This document shows positions 17,419 to 26,400 of a DNA stretch of 64,000 nt, piece after piece. Positions within the stretch are counted from its first letter, which is position 1; the number at the start of each line of letters is the position of its first letter. The notes below the pieces were generated by a model. The model worked only from the letters and a program-made list of their open reading frames with translations, was not told the origin of the DNA and did not search any database. The DNA comes from Roseiconus nitratireducens (lineage in GTDB: Bacteria; Planctomycetota; Planctomycetia; Pirellulales; Pirellulaceae), in contig NZ_VWOX01000007.1 in the NCBI RefSeq assembly GCF_008629675.1, positions 62,001-126,000 on the forward strand, written 5' to 3'. The position numbers and the translations under genes are program-made.

Positions 17419-17925
17419 TCAATCTTCTTCAAGCTCAAACCGTTCCAGGGATTTTGGGTTGATCGTTTTCAACGCTCGCTCGGCGTGATTCAATCGTGTC
17501 GCCTCGGCGGCGATGATGATCAATTTGGAGCCTTCGCGGACCTTGGATTCGTAACCGTCGGCAACTTCATGGTTGACGCCCCAGCGTTCAACGCCGCCGA
17601 GTAGCCCGCCGCTGACTGCCCCGACGGCCATCCCCGCCAACGGGCCGGCGATCAGAAAGGGGCCAACCATGGTCGCGGTTCCGATGGCGGCACCGAGCGC
17701 GCCGCCCGCCAGCGTCGTCGCGGCAGCAGCCTGCTCAGACGATGCCTCACCTGGGGCCGTGTCTTTGACCCCCATCAGTTCGCGCAATCCCTCGTCCTGT
17801 CCATCGGTGACCACCGAGATCTCATCGGCCGAAAGCTTGGTTTTATCGAGAACCTCCATTGCGAGCTGCAACTTTTCCTGCGTCGCAAATTCGGCAATCA
17901 GACATTGTTGGTGCGGGTGGCTCAT
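17419..17925 (-). CDS. YflT/GSP17M-like general stress protein with glycine-rich membrane core
   Basis: 168 residues. The N-terminal CLIAEFATQEKLQLAMEVLD resembles the YflT/general stress protein 17M domain. A glycine/alanine-rich hydrophobic hairpin follows at about 75-125 (LAGGALGAAIGTATMVGPFL then AGPLAGMAVGAVSGGLLGGV). The C-terminal part (KVREGSKLIIIAAEATRLNH) resembles the end of the family in DUF1269-like proteins. Family members are induced by heat, salt or starvation and have no known biochemical activity. The frame is open upstream to 18072, but homology and a GGATC-free leader support MSHPHQQC at 17925. A weak sigma-54-like site lies at 18069-18082 on the minus strand. Confidence 0.82.
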   Translation of the reverse strand: MSHPHQQCLIAEFATQEKLQLAMEVLDKTKLSADEISVVTDGQDEGLRELMGVKDTAPGEASSEQAAAATTLAGGALGAAIGTATMVGPFLIAGPLAGMAVGAVSGGLLGGVERWGVNHEVADGYESKVREGSKLIIIAAEATRLNHAERALKTINPKSLERFELEED

Positions 17926-18208
17926 GGATCTGTTTCCGTCGTGAGGGAGGAAGGGCACCGCGGAATCCACATCGGTGCGGCAGGTTCCCATCGCAAAAAG
18001 CGTCTTGCGATGAAGAAGCGACTTTAAATCTCGGCCTGCGCGATCGCCCTGGGCATTCACCCTCGGCAGCATTCAGCAGGCCATCAAACCGGTCAGGAAT
18101 AACGCAATTGATGTGCCAAGCTGGCTAACTTCGGAGTTGTCTGGTGGTGCATGTTTAGCTCACCTGGGCTCGCAGATTGTCTTGAAATCCAGCGGCGATA
18201 CCGTGATT

Positions 18209-18224
18209 CGGCACAAGGCGTGCA
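18209..18224 (+). promoter_or_regulatory. Sigma-54 promoter-like site for the CsbD gene
   Basis: CGGCACAAGGCGTGCA, complete GGCAC and TGCA with correct spacing, 134 bases before the ATG at 18357. The other intergenic DNA of 17926-18356 shows no gene. Confidence 0.5.
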
Positions 18225-18356
18225 CTTCTGATTGGTGCAACTACCTATCCCGGCTTCAATGCTCCGGGTGTCGTATCGTCCAGCCAGCAAATGATCCATT
18301 GGGGCACCGCCAAAGGGCTGGATCGACTTTCAATCCGATCAACGAGGAGAACAGAA

Positions 18357-18776
18357 ATGATTAGCCAAGATCGAATCCAGGGACATTGGGATGAAGTGAA
18401 AGGTCAGCTTCGCTCCCGTTGGGGTCAGTTGACCGACGACGATCTGCAACGGGCCAAGGGTTCCGCCGAGCATTTGGTGGGTGTGATCCAGGCCAAGACC
18501 GGCGAAGCTCGTCACGAGATCGAACATTTCCTGCATGACGTGTTGGGTGGTCGGGTGTCGCGAGCGGGCCAGCAATACTCAGCCGCGATGCAGCAATTTG
18601 CGGATGAGGCGTCTGACTATGCTCGCAGAAACTATCGTCGCGTGGCCTCCCGGTCGGGCGACTACGCGACGCGGCTGGCCGAGAGTGTGCGTGAACGGCC
18701 GGCCGAATCGCTAGCGGTCGCCTTCGGGCTTGGGATCGCCGCCGGTGCAATCTTCTTGTTCCGTGGACGCAGGTAG
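18357..18776 (+). CDS. CsbD-like / DUF883-like stress protein
   Basis: 139 residues. The N-terminus MISQDRIQGHWDEVKGQLRS followed by RWGQLTDDDLQRAKGSAEHL is a clear CsbD domain, the small acidic stress protein fold first seen in Bacillus. The C-terminal part is ElaB/YqjD-like (DUF883): SVRERPAESLAVAFGLGIAA ends in a membrane helix and a basic FLFRGRR tail. E. coli YqjD-type proteins anchor ribosomes to the membrane in stationary phase, a plausible but unproven parallel. GAGGAG sits close before the ATG. A paralogous layout is found at 47232, where the CsbD motif is weaker. Confidence 0.9.
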   Translation: MISQDRIQGHWDEVKGQLRSRWGQLTDDDLQRAKGSAEHLVGVIQAKTGEARHEIEHFLHDVLGGRVSRAGQQYSAAMQQFADEASDYARRNYRRVASRSGDYATRLAESVRERPAESLAVAFGLGIAAGAIFLFRGRR

Positions 18777-18828
18777 CGATCCTCGGGTTTCCGATTGAGT
18801 CAAATCCTGTCTTTGGAGTATCCATACA

Positions 18829-19065
18829 ATGAGCAGTAATGTTGCCAACCGACCGCGAAAGCAAAAATCAAACGCCGGTCAACAATCCCATGACGTTGCG
18901 GCGGAAGCAGGCGAGCTTTGTGAAAGCCTGACGGGCCGATTTGCAACGGAGCCCTGCCGTGATCTGGCCGGCCGTTTCCAGTCGTATGCCCGTCAGCATC
19001 CCGATGTCGCCGCCGTGTGGGCGTTCGGGATCGGCTTTTTGATCGGCTGGCGTCTAAAACCTTGA
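18829..19065 (+). CDS. Small DUF883-like membrane protein
   Basis: 78 residues. A basic, Gln-rich start (MSSNVANRPRKQKSNAGQQS) leads to SYARQHPDVAAVWAFGIGFL, ending in IGWRLKP. The end mirrors the C-terminal anchor of the CsbD/DUF883 protein just upstream. It is 52 bases downstream of that gene on the same strand, with GGAG before the ATG, so the two are probably cotranscribed. A hairpin terminator follows. Function unknown; probably membrane-anchored. Confidence 0.8.
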   Translation: MSSNVANRPRKQKSNAGQQSHDVAAEAGELCESLTGRFATEPCRDLAGRFQSYARQHPDVAAVWAFGIGFLIGWRLKP

Positions 19066-19092
19066 TCGGTCCTTGACGCTGAAGAACTTTCG

Positions 19093-19127
19093 AAGCGGTT
19101 GGTGCAACAGAGGGTGCCCAGCCGCTT
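19093..19127 (+). terminator. Hairpin terminator-like structure
   Basis: AAGCGGTTGG pairs with CCAGCCGCTT (one G-U pair) across a 15-base loop, followed by TGCTGTTTGT. It lies 28 bases after the stop of the small DUF883-like gene. Confidence 0.6.
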
Positions 19128-19202
19128 TGCTGTTTGTAGTCTCATCATCCATGATACGATCTGACTGTCTCAACACCTCCGTCCGCCAAATGGGGAATGG
19201 TG

Positions 19203-20735
19203 TCAGTTGTCCGGCTCAATTTCAACATTGCTCTTGAGCGAAATGTGGTAGCTGGTGATTCGGTCTCGAAGCTTACCGCGTGTGATCCCTAAGATTTCAG
19301 CGGCTTGGCTTTGGTTCCCCTCGGTCGCTTTCAGCACTTCGGTGATCACGTACCGCTCCATGTATTCGGTCGCGAGCGCGTACACATTGTTCGACTTTTC
19401 GTTCAGCAGTTTCTTTACCAGTTGAGGCAGTCCGGCGCCGGGAAGTGGTGAGCGTCCAGGGCGAGGTGCTGCGCCGTCGACCGCACTTTCTTCGCCTCGC
19501 TGGCTTCGGGTGATCTCCACCGGCAAGATGTCGGAGGTGATGACCGGCATCGTACAATCCAGCACGCTGCGTCGGATGACGGCGCGCAATTGGCGGACAT
19601 TTCCCGGCCAGTGGTAGGATGACAGCAGATCCAATGCTTCCGGCGACAACCCCTCCAGATCGGGCTTGCTGAACTCCTGTTTGGCTTGAGCCAGGAAGAA
19701 CCGAATGAGGGCAGGAACGTCGCTCAGCCGTTGATGCAACGGCGGCAACTCGATCGTGACACCGTTCAATCGATAGAGCAGGTCTTCGCGGTAGTCCCCC
19801 GCAGCCACCATGTCCTCCAAGGGCCGGTTGGTGGCGGCGATGATTCGCACGTCGGTGGTCAGTTCACGGTTACCGCCAACTCGTTCGAATCGCTGCTCCT
19901 GCAAGACCCGCAGCACTTTGGCCTGAACTCCCGGCGCCATGTCGCCGATTTCGTCCAAAAACAGGGTGCCTCCGTTGCACTGTTCAAATTTTCCGATGCG
20001 ACGGGATTCCGCTCCGGTGAAGGCACCTTTTTCGTGTCCGAAGAGTTCGCTCTCAAGCAGATTGTCCGGCAGCGCGGCGCAGTTGACGGCCAGGAAATCG
20101 TGATCCCGGCGGTGGCTGTATTGATAAAGCGCCCGGGCGACCAGCTCTTTTCCAGTACCGCTTTCGCCCCGGATCAGGATTGGAACATCTTGCTTACTGA
20201 CTTTGCCGATCGCCTTGAAAACGTCAAGCATGGCCGGGGATCGACCAATGAAAAGTTCGCCGGAGTCATGCGAGTCGCCGTCATCGGCGCTGATCGCCAC
20301 CGGGACACTGCTGATCTGTCGCTGTTCGATTGCCTTTTCGACCAGGTCACGCAGCGGTTCAACCGAAAGCGGCTTGGCAATGTAGTCGAATGCGCCCAAC
20401 TGCATCGCTTCGATCGCGGTACCGCTGGCGGCTTCGACCGTCATGAAGATCACGGGAATCCGACGGTCAAATTCTTTGATCTCGCAGTACGCAGCCAAGC
20501 CGTTCTGATCGGGCAGCTGAATATCCAGCAGGATTGCGTCGAACGATCCGCGGCGAAGTTTTTCCAATCCCTCGCCCGCTGTCTTCGCCGTCGCGACATC
20601 GGAAATGCTCGCGAGCGAGCGTTCCACGAACGCCAAGATGGTCGGATCATCGTCGACGGCCAAGATGTTTGGAGCGGGCACCGACCACTTGGATTTTGGC
20701 TGGGGGCTCGTGTCGGGTGCTTCGGCGACTGCCAT
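19203..20735 (-). CDS. NtrC-type sigma-54 activator (REC - AAA+ - Fis)
   Basis: 510 residues. An N-terminal receiver domain (about 20-135) has the acidic pocket LAVDDDPT, the phospho-acceptor in FDAILLDIQLPDQNG, and the Lys in FDYIAKPL. The AAA+ domain (about 160-390) contains Walker A GESGTGKE, the sigma-54 contact loop GAFTGA, Walker B GGTLFLDEIGD, and the R-fingers. The C-terminus ends in a Fis helix-turn-helix (NQSQAAEILGITRGKLRDRI). It is a complete two-component enhancer-binding protein. No cognate histidine kinase is adjacent, though the hybrid kinase at 23401 is a candidate partner. MAVAEAPD at 20735 is chosen because GGAG lies 7 bases upstream. Its own sigma-54 promoter (20846-20861) suggests autoregulation. 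It is the natural candidate to drive the many sigma-54 promoters of this window (inference). Confidence 0.96.
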   Translation of the reverse strand: MAVAEAPDTSPQPKSKWSVPAPNILAVDDDPTILAFVERSLASISDVATAKTAGEGLEKLRRGSFDAILLDIQLPDQNGLAAYCEIKEFDRRIPVIFMTVEAASGTAIEAMQLGAFDYIAKPLSVEPLRDLVEKAIEQRQISSVPVAISADDGDSHDSGELFIGRSPAMLDVFKAIGKVSKQDVPILIRGESGTGKELVARALYQYSHRRDHDFLAVNCAALPDNLLESELFGHEKGAFTGAESRRIGKFEQCNGGTLFLDEIGDMAPGVQAKVLRVLQEQRFERVGGNRELTTDVRIIAATNRPLEDMVAAGDYREDLLYRLNGVTIELPPLHQRLSDVPALIRFFLAQAKQEFSKPDLEGLSPEALDLLSSYHWPGNVRQLRAVIRRSVLDCTMPVITSDILPVEITRSQRGEESAVDGAAPRPGRSPLPGAGLPQLVKKLLNEKSNNVYALATEYMERYVITEVLKATEGNQSQAAEILGITRGKLRDRITSYHISLKSNVEIEPDN

Positions 20736-20845
20736 ACTCATGCTCCACGTCTTCAAGTCTTCGGAACGGCTCGGGAAGACGCGACGGCAAGTCCACCGTC
20801 CGGCCGTTCAATTCCCGGCCAAGATCAAGATGACAAACCACAGGG

Positions 20846-20861
20846 AGCAACTCCCGTGCCG
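20846..20861 (-). promoter_or_regulatory. Sigma-54 promoter of the sigma-54 activator gene
   Basis: Minus-strand CGGCACGGGAGTTGCT, only the first base differing from TGGCACRNNNNTTGCW, 111 bases before the start at 20735. Confidence 0.75.
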
Positions 20862-20929
20862 GGCATCTTGGGGGGGCTGGTTTCACTGTGCGCCATTCAC
20901 AACAGGCAAACGGACTCGCCGCCACAGGA

Positions 20930-20960
20930 AGATCCGTGCTTTAAACACGGAGATCCGTGC
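20930..20960. promoter_or_regulatory. Candidate upstream activator site
   Basis: AGATCCGTGC occurs at 20930-20939 and again at 20951-20960, exactly 21 bases apart (two helical turns). The dyad CCGTG-N7-CACGG spans 20934-20950. It lies about 70-110 bases upstream of the -24 box of the activator's promoter, where an enhancer-binding protein would sit. Confidence 0.45.
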
Positions 20961-21039
20961 CTCCGCTGGCATCGCCAGACGCTGGGACGCCACACCCGGG
21001 AGAGCGTGGCGTCGCGTTTCAGGCCGGCCGCATACAGGT

Positions 21040-21498
21040 CTAAGCGGAGGCGTCGCGAAGGTCGCGGATCTTGTCATGGATCTCCTTCACCTTCCGATAT
21101 TGGGCCTGCAGCACATCATTCATCGCGCTACCCGCCGTCTCTTTCAAGACCTCTTCGTACGCCGCTTTGATGTGGTCTTCGCCCCGCTCGGCTTCAACCA
21201 GGACCTGGTGGGGTGATCCGCCGCTCAGCTTCGACCGGATATTCATCCAAACCCGGTGCGTCTTGGCCGCAACGCTGCCCTCGTCTTCGGCTTCTTTGCC
21301 GTTGAGCTGGACGTAGTTTTGCAATTCCGTGGCCATCGCCGAACGTTCTTCCGCCGCCTGCTTGAACAATGCCTTCAGCGAGCCGTCGGAAACTTCCTCG
21401 GCCGACTCCTTGAACCCGTCGTAGGAATCGATGTTCGCGCGAATCAACTTTTGAAGCTTGTCGACTGTCTCTTCGTTCAATTTCGTCTTCGTTTCCAT
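21040..21498 (-). CDS. PA2169-type DUF2383 four-helix bundle protein
   Basis: 152 residues. DUF2383/PA2169 proteins are ferritin-like four-helix bundles of unknown function that are common in stress regulons. Motifs seen: EETVDKLQKLIRANIDSYDG, FKESAEEVSDGSLKALFKQA, and in the C-terminal half ERGEDHIKAAYEEVLKE. The ERGED and DGSL/EER positions carry the conserved acidic residues and histidine that could bind metal. The start METKTKLNEE is set by family length. It is divergent from the response regulator at 21891; both carry sigma-54 promoters in the shared 392-base gap. Confidence 0.93.
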   Translation of the reverse strand: METKTKLNEETVDKLQKLIRANIDSYDGFKESAEEVSDGSLKALFKQAAEERSAMATELQNYVQLNGKEAEDEGSVAAKTHRVWMNIRSKLSGGSPHQVLVEAERGEDHIKAAYEEVLKETAGSAMNDVLQAQYRKVKEIHDKIRDLRDASA

Positions 21499-21601
21499 GG
21501 CAAGCCTGAGGGGGTTTTAAGGGGGAGAGAAACGGATGATGGACGATTCTGCTTATCAATCCAGTGAACTCTTATTGGGAGTTGAAGATGGAAGATGGAG
21601 G

Positions 21602-21617
21602 TGCAATTGCTATGCCG
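21602..21617 (-). promoter_or_regulatory. Sigma-54 promoter for the PA2169-type gene
   Basis: Minus-strand CGGCATAGCAATTGCA, correct spacing and full TTGCA, 105 bases before the start at 21498. Confidence 0.68.
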
Positions 21618-21740
21618 CGGCCATGCGGCCGGATAGTTGCGGCGATTGCTTTGCCCAAGCTTCGGCTTGCGGTACGCGACCCTTCGGGATTGTCCAGCCC
21701 CTTCCTCGGACGCGTCAGCGGGACGCAAACGACCAGGTCC

Positions 21741-21756
21741 TGGCATCATATTTGCC
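21741..21756 (+). promoter_or_regulatory. Sigma-54 promoter for the response regulator
   Basis: TGGCATCATATTTGCC, correct spacing, TGGCA and TTGC intact, 136 bases before the ATG at 21891. It is divergent from the site at 21602. Confidence 0.65.
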
Positions 21757-21890
21757 CACTTTTCGCAGAGCGGCTTCGTCGTAAGAGTCACCGCGAAGGC
21801 GACGTTCCGGTTGGAGGAATCCTTCTCCCGATCCGATCTAAAGAGTGACCCACAGGAGTCGATTCTTCCCTCTCTCCACCCTGCCCTTTT

Positions 21891-22379
21891 ATGATTCGCC
21901 GAGCAACCAGCCGAAAGATGCACGCCGTGAAGCGGGACTACCCCGGTCGCATCCTGGTCGTCGACGATTCGCGAGCCAGTCGCGTCTTGATCCGACGGTT
22001 TCTGCATGCCCTGGGAGCGCAGACCGCTGAGGCGGTGGATGGCTTCTCTGCATGGCGTCGCGTCCAGGCGGATTCGTTTGACCTCTTGATCACCGACTAC
22101 GAAATGCCGGGCTGGGACGGCGGAAAATTAGTCAACGCCATTCGGGACGCCTCGCGACGGCGTCTCCGCCATTTACCGGTCATCATGGTCAGCTCCGTCC
22201 GGTGTTCCGAGTTACGTCAACGGACGGGGACTGAGTTGGTTGATCACTTCCTGCCCAAGCCGATCGATGTCGCTAAGTTGGATGTCTTGCTGCGACGGAT
22301 CACCCGCGGCAGCCGATATCGCCTGCTTGTCGACCAGCGCGATCGATCTTCAGGCAGCTCCGGCAATAAAAAAGCCTAG
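21891..22379 (+). CDS. Stand-alone receiver domain response regulator
   Basis: 162 residues, essentially one CheY-like receiver domain. Acidic pocket ILVVDDSRASRVLIRRFL (about 22-39), phospho-acceptor Asp in LLITDYEMPGWDGG, Thr/Ser position in VIMVSSVR, and conserved Lys in HFLPKPID are all present. There is no output domain, so it acts by protein contact, for example in a phosphorelay or on a partner kinase. The first 18 residues (MIRRATSRKMHAVKRDYP) are basic and may not be translated if MHAVKRD is the true start at 21918. Position between the sigma-54 activator and the giant hybrid kinase suggests they share one signalling system. Confidence 0.92.
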   Translation: MIRRATSRKMHAVKRDYPGRILVVDDSRASRVLIRRFLHALGAQTAEAVDGFSAWRRVQADSFDLLITDYEMPGWDGGKLVNAIRDASRRRLRHLPVIMVSSVRCSELRQRTGTELVDHFLPKPIDVAKLDVLLRRITRGSRYRLLVDQRDRSSGSSGNKKA

Positions 22380-22400
22380 AAATGCTCTCAGGCCATTGGT

Positions 22401-22416
22401 TGGCACGTCGCTTGCT
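22401..22416 (+). promoter_or_regulatory. Sigma-54 promoter for the DUF1328 gene (consensus)
   Basis: TGGCACGTCGCTTGCT matches TGGCACRNNNNTTGCW at every defined position. It is 61 bases before the ATG at 22476. Confidence 0.85.
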
Positions 22417-22475
22417 TTTCGGCAGGTCATCGGTGGACGATCGCTCCACCGCACACCTCACAACAGGAGCAAGTC

Positions 22476-22643
22476 ATGCTTTACTGGGCAGCAGTTTTCT
22501 TAGTTATCGCGATCCTGGCCGCCATCTTTGGTTTCGGCGGGATTGCGGGCGGTGCCGCGTGGATCGCTCAGGTCCTATTCGTGGTGTTTTTGATCTTGTT
22601 CGTGCTGAGCTTGATCTTTGGTCGTCGCGGTCGCGTCGGCTGA
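22476..22643 (+). CDS. DUF1328 small membrane protein (YtjA family)
   Basis: 55 residues, MLYWAAVFLVIAILAAIFGF then GGIAGGAAWIAQVLFVVFLI and a basic RRGRVG end. This is the standard DUF1328 pattern of two membrane helices around a GGIAGGAA turn. Family members are tiny inner membrane proteins common in stress regulons; the role is unknown. AGGAG lies 7 bases before the ATG and a perfect sigma-54 promoter lies upstream. The gene is short enough to be missed by length cut-offs. The following 22644-23131 holds nothing I can support. Confidence 0.95.
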   Translation: MLYWAAVFLVIAILAAIFGFGGIAGGAAWIAQVLFVVFLILFVLSLIFGRRGRVG

Positions 22644-23131
22644 CCCGCCCCCTCCGCATGGTCACGTTCGCACATGCGGTCTGTTCTCGCGTATCTCTCG
22701 TACCAATGTGAGATCCGATGCGGGCGAGGAGTGAGTGTTCAGCCGACCAAGTGCGTCGACTGGACCAGGATGAATTTGTACGCTCGAGCCGGAAACTCGA
22801 GTTCTTTCGTCGGGCCCGATCGACAGATGGGTCCGACCGAAATCCTGCCGAAAAGTCCTGCCGGAGCCGGGATACCTGGAAGGGGCCGTTAGCGAAATTC
22901 GCCCCGCTTCAAGCCGGGACGTCCGACGCGATGGGTGGATTGGGAAAGTCGCCGCGCATTCAGATCGGTGTTCGTGCGTTGAAGCCAATCGGGTACCGAC
23001 GGCCGAACGATCACGTCAGGCGGTGATCATAACGCGCTACTCTCGGAGAGACCTGTCTGATTCAGCCTTCAGGCGGATCGGGCGGTCATCAGTGCACTTG
23101 GTTGCCCTGGTAGTGTGTCCCCAGTAGCAAA

Positions 23132-23326
23132 TCATCGCTCATCGGGTTTGGAGGCCGACTTGACTCGCGGAAACGCTTTCCTGGCTCGTGCGTTCGCTTT
23201 CTGTCGCAAATTGGGTGACAGGTAGGCGAGCAATGGTCGGCCGGCCAACTGATCGCGACCCGGGTGCTGGGGGGTGATTGCAGCGATGTGCGAGTCAGCG
23301 GACTCGCCGGAGTTGCACTCTTTCAT
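23132..23326 (-). CDS. Small basic protein, unknown
   Basis: 64 residues, MKECNSGESADSHIAAITPQ to KSASKPDER. The C-terminal half is basic (LRQKANARARKAFPRVK). AAAGGA lies 7 bases before the ATG, a good ribosome binding site, and the gene is divergent from the giant kinase. No homologue recognised and no sigma-54 site found upstream. Kept because of the translation signal, but could be chance. Confidence 0.4.
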   Translation of the reverse strand: MKECNSGESADSHIAAITPQHPGRDQLAGRPLLAYLSPNLRQKANARARKAFPRVKSASKPDER

Positions 23327-23400
23327 TTCGAAATCCTTTCTGAGAGTAACATCCCCAGGCAATTCCCGGTTCTAAGTCTGTCCCCAACTGTGAGCATCTG

Positions 23401-26400
23401 ATGCCCGAGGCGACTGAACCAAACCTTGACGAAGATATCGACGGCGATGGGACGCAGGGTCAGCGGCGGCCAATCGTCGTCGGGATTGGGGCCTCCGCCG
23501 GCGGCCTGGAAGCGCTGGCCAGGTTGTTGGCCGAAGTTCCTCCTTCACCGGGAATGAGCTTCGTTGTGATCCAACACCTTTCCCCAACGCACGAAAGTGC
23601 ACTGGCGGAAATTCTCTCCAGACGCATTCAAATGCCGATTCGGCAACTGGAGGGGGATCAGCGTGTGGAAACGGATCAGGTCTACGTCATCCCGCCCGGG
23701 AAATATTTGGGAATCCAAGACGGGGTGTTGCGTCTGTGTGAGCCGAAGGATCCGCGCGGCCTGCGGATGGCTGTGGACTATTTTTTGCGATCGCTCGCTG
23801 ATGATGCCGGAGAACAGGCGATCGGTGTGATCCTGTCGGGTACAGGAACGGACGGGTCGGCGGGCCTGCAAGAGATCAAGCACCACGGAGGGCTGACTCT
23901 GGTTCAAGACCCCGACGAAGCTTCGCACCGTGGAATGCCACAAAGCGCGATTGACAGTGTTGCGGTCGACTTTGTCCTGCCCGTCGAGGAAATTGTTCCC
24001 AGGCTGATCAGCTATGTTCAGCATGCCTCCGAACATGGACCGCTATCGTCCAACGATTCGAACCAGCCAGATCCCGACTTGTCGTCCGTGATGGAGCTGC
24101 TGCGTCAGGAAACGCGCCATGACTTCCGTAGCTACCGAAAGAACACGTTGCTGCGACGGATTCAACGGCGGATGGGCCTGCACCAGTTGGGGCAGATCGG
24201 CGATTACCGCCAACTGCTTGACGAGAGCCGCGAGGAATTGGATGCCTTGCGACGTGACCTGCTGATTGGGGTCACCCGCTTCTTCCGCAATCCGCAAGCC
24301 TGGGAGGTTCTTGCCGAACGGGCGATCAAGCCGCTGATCCGAACAGCCAAATCCGACCGACCGATTCGCATGTGGTGTGCGGGGTGCGCGACCGGAGAAG
24401 AAGCTTACTCATTGGCGATGCTTGCTGACGAATGCCGGACGCAGCTGAATGCGACTTGCCAATTCCAAATCTTTGCGACCGACGTCGTGGAAGATGCGCT
24501 GGAGCAGGCTCGTGCCGGGGAATACAGCGATGCCGTTGCGGCGGACGTGCCTGTGGCCCGATTGAACCGCTACTTCAAAAAAGAACAGGGAACGTACCGG
24601 ATCTGCAAACCGCTTCGCGAATCCGTTGTGTTTGCCAATCAGAACGTGCTTTCCCAGCCGCCGTTCTCGCGATTGGATCTGGTCCTCTGTCGCAACCTGC
24701 TGATCTACCTGCGCCGGGCCGCCCAGCAGCGCGTCTTGTCAGTGTTTCAATTCGCCCTCAATCCCGGAGGCTACCTATTCCTGGGCAGCAGCGAATCGGT
24801 GGAGCGTGCGACCGACTTGTTCGATCCTGTGGACAAGGAAAAGAGGTTGTTCCAACGGACAGGTCTGGAAGTCTCGGCGCCGATCGAGCGAGATAACGCC
24901 GACAGCAGCGAGGTGGTGAAATTTCAACGACACTCGCCCCCGGCCACGGGTATTTCGCCGAAGGATTCGTCGCGAATGATCGTCGCCATGCAACGGCAAC
25001 TGATGCGAGAATGGGACCAGGGTGTGGCACTGGTCAATGGGGAGAACCGGGTGTTGGCATTGGAGGGACGTGCCGACTTGTTCCTGCAATTGCGATTGGG
25101 CGAATTCGGGGATGAATTGCTGGATCTTCTGTCACTGGCGAGGGAGGGGCTGAAATCCAAACTGCGGTCAGTGCTTCGGCAGGTGCGTCGTCATCGAGCA
25201 CCGGTGATCGAGGAGTGTCACGTTCTGCGTGACGACCGCTACCACCGTTGCCGGATTCACGCTCGCCTGTTGGATCGTCCGGTTGGCGACGGCGATACCG
25301 TTTTGGTGACATTCCAACCCATCGCTTCTTCGTCCGCCTCCGCCGTTGCGGGCGGCTCATCGGCATCACGCGCTGGCAACAACTTGGCTGACAAGTTGGG
25401 TGACCATTCGGAGTTGGATGCCCAAGCGCTTCGGCATGAACTGCTGACGACGCGCGAGCAATTGAGCACCACGATTGCACAGCTGGAGTCAGCAAACGAG
25501 GAGTTGAAGGCTTCCAATGAGGAGGCCATGACGATGAACGAGCAGTTGCAGTCAGGCAATGAGGAGTTAGAAACCTCGAAGGAAGAGCTGCAATCGCTGA
25601 ACGAAGAGTTGACGACGCTCAACCACCAGTTGGAGTTGAAACTGAACGAGTTGAAGCAGACGACGGACGATCTGAACAACCTGTTGACCGGTGCCAGTGT
25701 GCCCACGTTGTTCCTGGACACGGATTTGCGGATTCGCCGGTACACGCCGTCATGCCAGGAGCTGTTCAACTTCATCCCGACCGACGTGGGTCGACCGCTT
25801 TCCGACATCAGCACCATCCTTGATGACGGACAGTTGATCGAACAGGCAAAGCAGGTGTTGGCGGATTTGGCCGTTCGCGAACAGCAGGTTCAGAGTCAGG
25901 ATGGTCGCTTCTTTACCCGCCGGATTCTCCCCTACCGAACGGAAGACCAGCGGATTCAGGGAGTTGTGGTCACGTTTTCCGACGTGACAGCGCTCTGCGA
26001 AGCTCAGGAAGAGGCGTCCCGTAATTTGGCACTTCTGGAAACGATCTATCGGTCGGCGCCGGTCGGGCTTTCGTTCATCACGTCGGATCTGCGGTATGTC
26101 AGCATCAACGAAAACCTTGCGCGGATCAACGGACTGCCGGTCGAAGACCACCTCGGTCGGCACATGTCGGAAATCTTGCCCGAAACATTGGGCGACGAAG
26201 TGATGGCGACGTATCGCCAAGTGATCCAGACCGGCCAGCCCGTTTGGGAAGCGGAAATCGAGGGAAAAACACATGGGACCAACGACGATCGATTGTGGCG
26301 TGTGAGCTTTGTCCCGGTTCGTGATTCAGGCGGCGAAATCCTGGGCGTCAATTCGGTCGTCCAAGACGTGACCGAACAGCGACGCTATGAGGCGAAGTTG

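Noticed and set aside
19686..21170. Plus-strand 494-codon open frame
   Set aside because: It is antisense to the sigma-54 activator, whose motifs are unmistakable; the frame gives no domain.
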